DNA from: CAZJNX01 sp964547415 | GTDB taxonomy: Bacteria > Pseudomonadota > Alphaproteobacteria > Rhizobiales > Amorphaceae | Length of the DNA: 15,633 bases | Assembly (NCBI GenBank): GCA_964547415.1 | Contig: CAZJNX010000112.1 | Span: 1 to 15,633 of the forward strand | Direction: 5' to 3' | Part shown: piece after piece, positions 13,657 through 15,633 of the stretch | Numbering within the stretch: the stretch's first letter is position 1 | Layout of the letters: each line of letters starts with the position of its first letter | Notes under the pieces: generated by a model | The model's input: only the letters and a program-made list of their open reading frames with translations | Told to the model about the DNA's origin: nothing | Databases searched by the model: none | Position numbers and translations under genes: made by a program

Positions 13657-14867
13657 CGGCGGCCGACTCCCCGCTCGCGGGCATCCGCGTCGTCGACCTC
13701 ACCCGCGTCGTCTCCGGCCCGTTCGCCACCATGCAGCTCGCCGACCTCGGTGCGGACGTCGTCAAGGTGGAGATGCCGGGGACGGGGGACGACGCCCGCG
13801 CCTTCGGCCCGCCCTTCACGGGCGGGGAGAGCGCCTACTTCCTGTCGGTCAACCGCAACAAGAAGAGCCTCGCCCTCGACCTCAAGCAGCCGGACGCCCT
13901 CGCCGCCCTCCTGAAGCTCGTCGACCGGACGGACGTCCTCGTGGAGAACTTCCGCCCCGGAACGGCCGAGCGCCTCGGGATCGGCCACGAGAGGCTCGCC
14001 GCACGCAACCCGCGCCTCGTCCACGCCGCGATCACGGGCTTCGGCCGCACGGGGCCCGAGCGCGACCGGCCGGGCTACGACCTCGTCGTCCAGGGAAAAG
14101 CCGGCCTCATGGACGTGACGGGCGAAGCGGACGGGGAGCCCATGAAGGTGGGCTGCCCGGTGGCCGACCTCGTGAGCGGGCTCTACGCGGCGCAAGGCAT
14201 CCTCGCCGCGCTGCGGGTGCGCGATGCGACCGGGCGGGGCCAGCGGGTGGACGTTGCCATGCTCGACGCCGTCGCCTCCCTCCTCACCTACAACGCCGGG
14301 GCCTACTTCGCGACCGGCGAGAGCCCCCGCCGCCGCGGCAACCGCCACCCGACCATCGTTCCCTACGCGCCCTTCCGCGCCGCCGACGGGTGGCTCAACC
14401 TCGCGGTCGCCAACGACGCCCTGTGGCGGCGCTTCTGCGCGGTGGCGGGCGAGCCCGCGCTCGCCGACGACCCGCGCTTTGCCGCCGCGCCCGACCGGGT
14501 GAGGAACGCCGACGCCCTCCTGCCCATCGTGGAGCGCATCGTGGCCGGGCGCACGCGGGACGAGTGGGTGGCGGCGCTCGAGGCCGCGGGCGTTCCGGTC
14601 GGCGCGATCCGGACGGTCGGGGAGGTGCTGGAGGGGCCCGGGATCGCGGCGCGGGGCAAGGTCGCCACCCTCCCCCACCCGACGGCCGGCGCGGTGCGCA
14701 TGGTGGACACGCCCGTGGAGCTGTCGGCGTGCCGGACCGGTGCCCGCTTCGCCCCGCCCCGGCTCGGCGAGCACACGCGGGAGGTGCTGGCCGGGTGGGC
14801 CGGCCTCGGCAACGACGAGATCGACCGGCTGGTGGCGAGCGGCGCGGCGGCCGTCGCGGACGGCTGA
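13653..14867 (+). CDS. class III CoA-transferase (CaiB/BaiF/formyl-CoA transferase family)
   Basis: This 404-residue enzyme moves CoA between an acyl-CoA and a free acid. The start LAGIRVVDLTRVVSGPFATM (8-27), LADLGADVVKVE (29-40), FLSVNRNKKSLALDLK (63-78), VENFRPG (97-103) and the TGFGRTGP block (128-135) are family hallmarks. Asp172 in PVADLVSG corresponds to the catalytic aspartate that forms the mixed anhydride. The length is normal. The GTG start at 13653 overlaps the HAD stop by four bases; a weak GAG lies upstream, consistent with coupled re-initiation, and the upstream frame runs across the HAD gene. The thioesterase gene follows after 11 nt. A hydroxy- or dicarboxylic acid is a typical substrate; which one is not readable. 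Confidence 0.93.
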   Translation: MTAADSPLAGIRVVDLTRVVSGPFATMQLADLGADVVKVEMPGTGDDARAFGPPFTGGESAYFLSVNRNKKSLALDLKQPDALAALLKLVDRTDVLVENFRPGTAERLGIGHERLAARNPRLVHAAITGFGRTGPERDRPGYDLVVQGKAGLMDVTGEADGEPMKVGCPVADLVSGLYAAQGILAALRVRDATGRGQRVDVAMLDAVASLLTYNAGAYFATGESPRRRGNRHPTIVPYAPFRAADGWLNLAVANDALWRRFCAVAGEPALADDPRFAAAPDRVRNADALLPIVERIVAGRTRDEWVAALEAAGVPVGAIRTVGEVLEGPGIAARGKVATLPHPTAGAVRMVDTPVELSACRTGARFAPPRLGEHTREVLAGWAGLGNDEIDRLVASGAAAVADG

Positions 14868-14878
14868 GGGAGGACGCC

Positions 14879-15325
14879 ATGGACGAGACGGCCGCGCGGG
14901 CGGCATTCGAGGCCGCGCTCGAGCGGCACGCGCCGGGCTTCGGCACGTTCTTCCTCGCCCGCCTGTTCGACCTCGACATCACCTATACGGACGGGCCGGA
15001 GCCCTCGTGCGAGATCCGCTTTCCGGTGCGCGACTTCGCCTTCAACCCGCAAGGCAGCTTCCACGGCGGGGCGAGCGCCGTCGTCCTCGACATCGCCCAG
15101 GGGCACCTCATCCACCACGTCTTCGGCGGCGCGGGCGCCACGCTCGAGTTCAAGCTGCAGTTCCTGGCGCCGGTGCGCGGCCCCGCGGCGCTCGCCCGCG
15201 GGCGCTTCCTGCGGCGGGGCCGCGGCATCTGCTTCATGCAGGCCGAGCTCTTCGACGCGGGCGCGGATGCCCCCGCCGTCGTCTCGACCTCCACCTGGCG
15301 GGCGCCCCGTCCGCCGGCTGGCTGA
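14879..15325 (+). CDS. PaaI-type hotdog thioesterase
   Basis: This 148-residue single hotdog-fold protein likely hydrolyses an acyl- or aryl-CoA. The signature FNPQGSFHGGASAVVLDIAQG (56-75) carries His62-Gly63-Gly64 and Asp71 nine residues after the histidine, the usual PaaI/4HBT-II pattern. A second strand pair (ATLEFKLQFLAPVRGPA) follows. The ATG has GGGAGGA about five nt upstream, 11 nt after the CoA-transferase stop. As last gene of the HAD/CoA-transferase operon it could release the final acid, or free CoA from dead-end thioesters. These proteins usually work as tetramers. Confidence 0.92.
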   Translation: MDETAARAAFEAALERHAPGFGTFFLARLFDLDITYTDGPEPSCEIRFPVRDFAFNPQGSFHGGASAVVLDIAQGHLIHHVFGGAGATLEFKLQFLAPVRGPAALARGRFLRRGRGICFMQAELFDAGADAPAVVSTSTWRAPRPPAG

Positions 15326-15415
15326 GGAACGTCCGCCCGGCGGTCCCGAGCGTGGCACGACGCATCGCGGAGGACACCGCGATCGCCACGCAGGCCTCGC
15401 GGAGAAGACGAGGCG

Positions 15416-15449
15416 GGGCCGCCCGCCGCCTCGACGGCGGGCGCTGCCC
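15416..15449. terminator. candidate bidirectional terminator between convergent genes
   Basis: GCCCGCCG (15421-15428) and CGGCGGGC (15435-15442) form a perfect 8-bp stem with a 6-nt loop. An outer GGGC/GCCC pair (15416-15419 with 15446-15449) extends it. It lies between the plus-strand thioesterase stop and the minus-strand stop at 15455, where a shared terminator is expected. No T-runs are present on either side. Confidence 0.45.
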
Positions 15450-15454
15450 TCTCG

Positions 15455-15633
15455 TCAGAAGACGAGGATGCTGTCCTCGATGTCGGCGATCGTGACGTTG
15501 CGGATCGTCGCCATCTGGCCGCCCGCGAAGTTGAAGACCACGTCGTTGCCGACCTCGCTCGCGAAGGCGAGGGCGCCCTTCCCCCGGTGTACGGTTTGGT
15601 GAGACAGGGATTTGGGCTTATGCGGCTCCGGAG
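15455..15633 (-). CDS. C-terminal end of a possible type I-secreted RTX-like protein (partial)
   Basis: The minus strand is open from the window edge to a TGA at 15455-15457 and encodes 58 residues. The last 40 (from about GKGALAF) include NDVVFNF, TIRNVTIADIEDSILVF and alternating hydrophobic residues. This resembles the extreme C-terminus of RTX/hemolysin-type proteins, which end in an acidic residue followed by a few hydrophobic ones as the type I secretion signal. No GGxGxDxxx repeat is visible in the fragment, so the family call rests on the tail alone. The first 18 or so residues from the edge (PEPHKPKSLSHQTV and on) use AT-richer codons and do not look like RTX sequence, so the gene may be interrupted there. 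Confidence 0.45.
   Translation of the reverse strand, partial: PEPHKPKSLSHQTVHRGKGALAFASEVGNDVVFNFAGGQMATIRNVTIADIEDSILVF
15588..15633. mobile_element. possible insertion-element end or other junction at the window edge
   Basis: From about 15588 the sequence turns abruptly AT-richer: 16 of 33 bases in 15588-15620 are G or C by hand count, against about three quarters elsewhere. It begins TGTACGGTTTGGTGAGACAG. The break coincides with loss of RTX-like protein sequence on the minus strand. A terminal inverted repeat of an insertion sequence is a reasonable guess; I could not name a family and the other end is outside the window. Confidence 0.25.

Noticed and set aside
15591..15626. tRNA-like 3' end on the minus strand (CCCAAATCCC...CACCA)
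   Set aside because: The T-loop lacks TTC, the acceptor length to CCA is wrong and no cloverleaf can be drawn within the window.

Overview
The window has about 75% GC by eye, codons ending almost always in G or C, some TTG and GTG starts, and ABC and TRAP uptake systems next to LysR-type control. This suggests a high-GC proteobacterium, most likely an alphaproteobacterium. No marker gene here fixes the genus. Almost all of it is coding, in two divergent halves that meet near 6775-6900.

Left half, all minus strand, transcribed from 6775 towards base 1: an SDR oxidoreductase, a dihydroorotase/allantoinase-like cyclic amidohydrolase, a cytosine deaminase/chlorohydrolase-like amidohydrolase, then an NMT1/THI5-type ABC uptake system (binding protein, ATPase, permease). 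The three enzyme genes are 17-37 nt apart. A 182-nt gap with three hairpins separates them from the binding protein, and a 13-bp perfect hairpin separates the binding protein from the ATPase. The plain reading is import and breakdown of a cyclic amide or N-heterocycle. The substrate cannot be read from the sequence.

Centre, plus strand: a LysR-type regulator (6900-7808) diverges from the enzyme operon and is followed by a complete tripartite TRAP transporter (DctP, DctQ, DctM; 7958-10783). A 25-nt palindrome lies in the gap before dctP. The regulator may serve the enzyme operon, the TRAP operon or both.

Right half, plus strand: an unrecognised regulator-like protein with two apparent winged-helix segments and a hydrophobic C-terminal stretch (10953-11984); a histidine-phosphatase-family protein (12147-12764); then a tight three-gene operon (12925-15325) of an L-2-haloacid-dehalogenase-family HAD hydrolase, a class III CoA-transferase and a PaaI-type thioesterase. 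This looks like CoA-dependent processing of a small organic acid.

Right edge, minus strand: the last 58 codons of what may be a type I-secreted, RTX-like protein face the thioesterase gene across a hairpin-rich spacer. At about 15588 the base composition drops to roughly half GC and the protein no longer looks RTX-like. This suggests an insertion-element end or another junction at the window boundary.

No RNA genes, CRISPR array, replication origin or complete mobile element was seen. No non-coding stretch exceeds about 200 bases.
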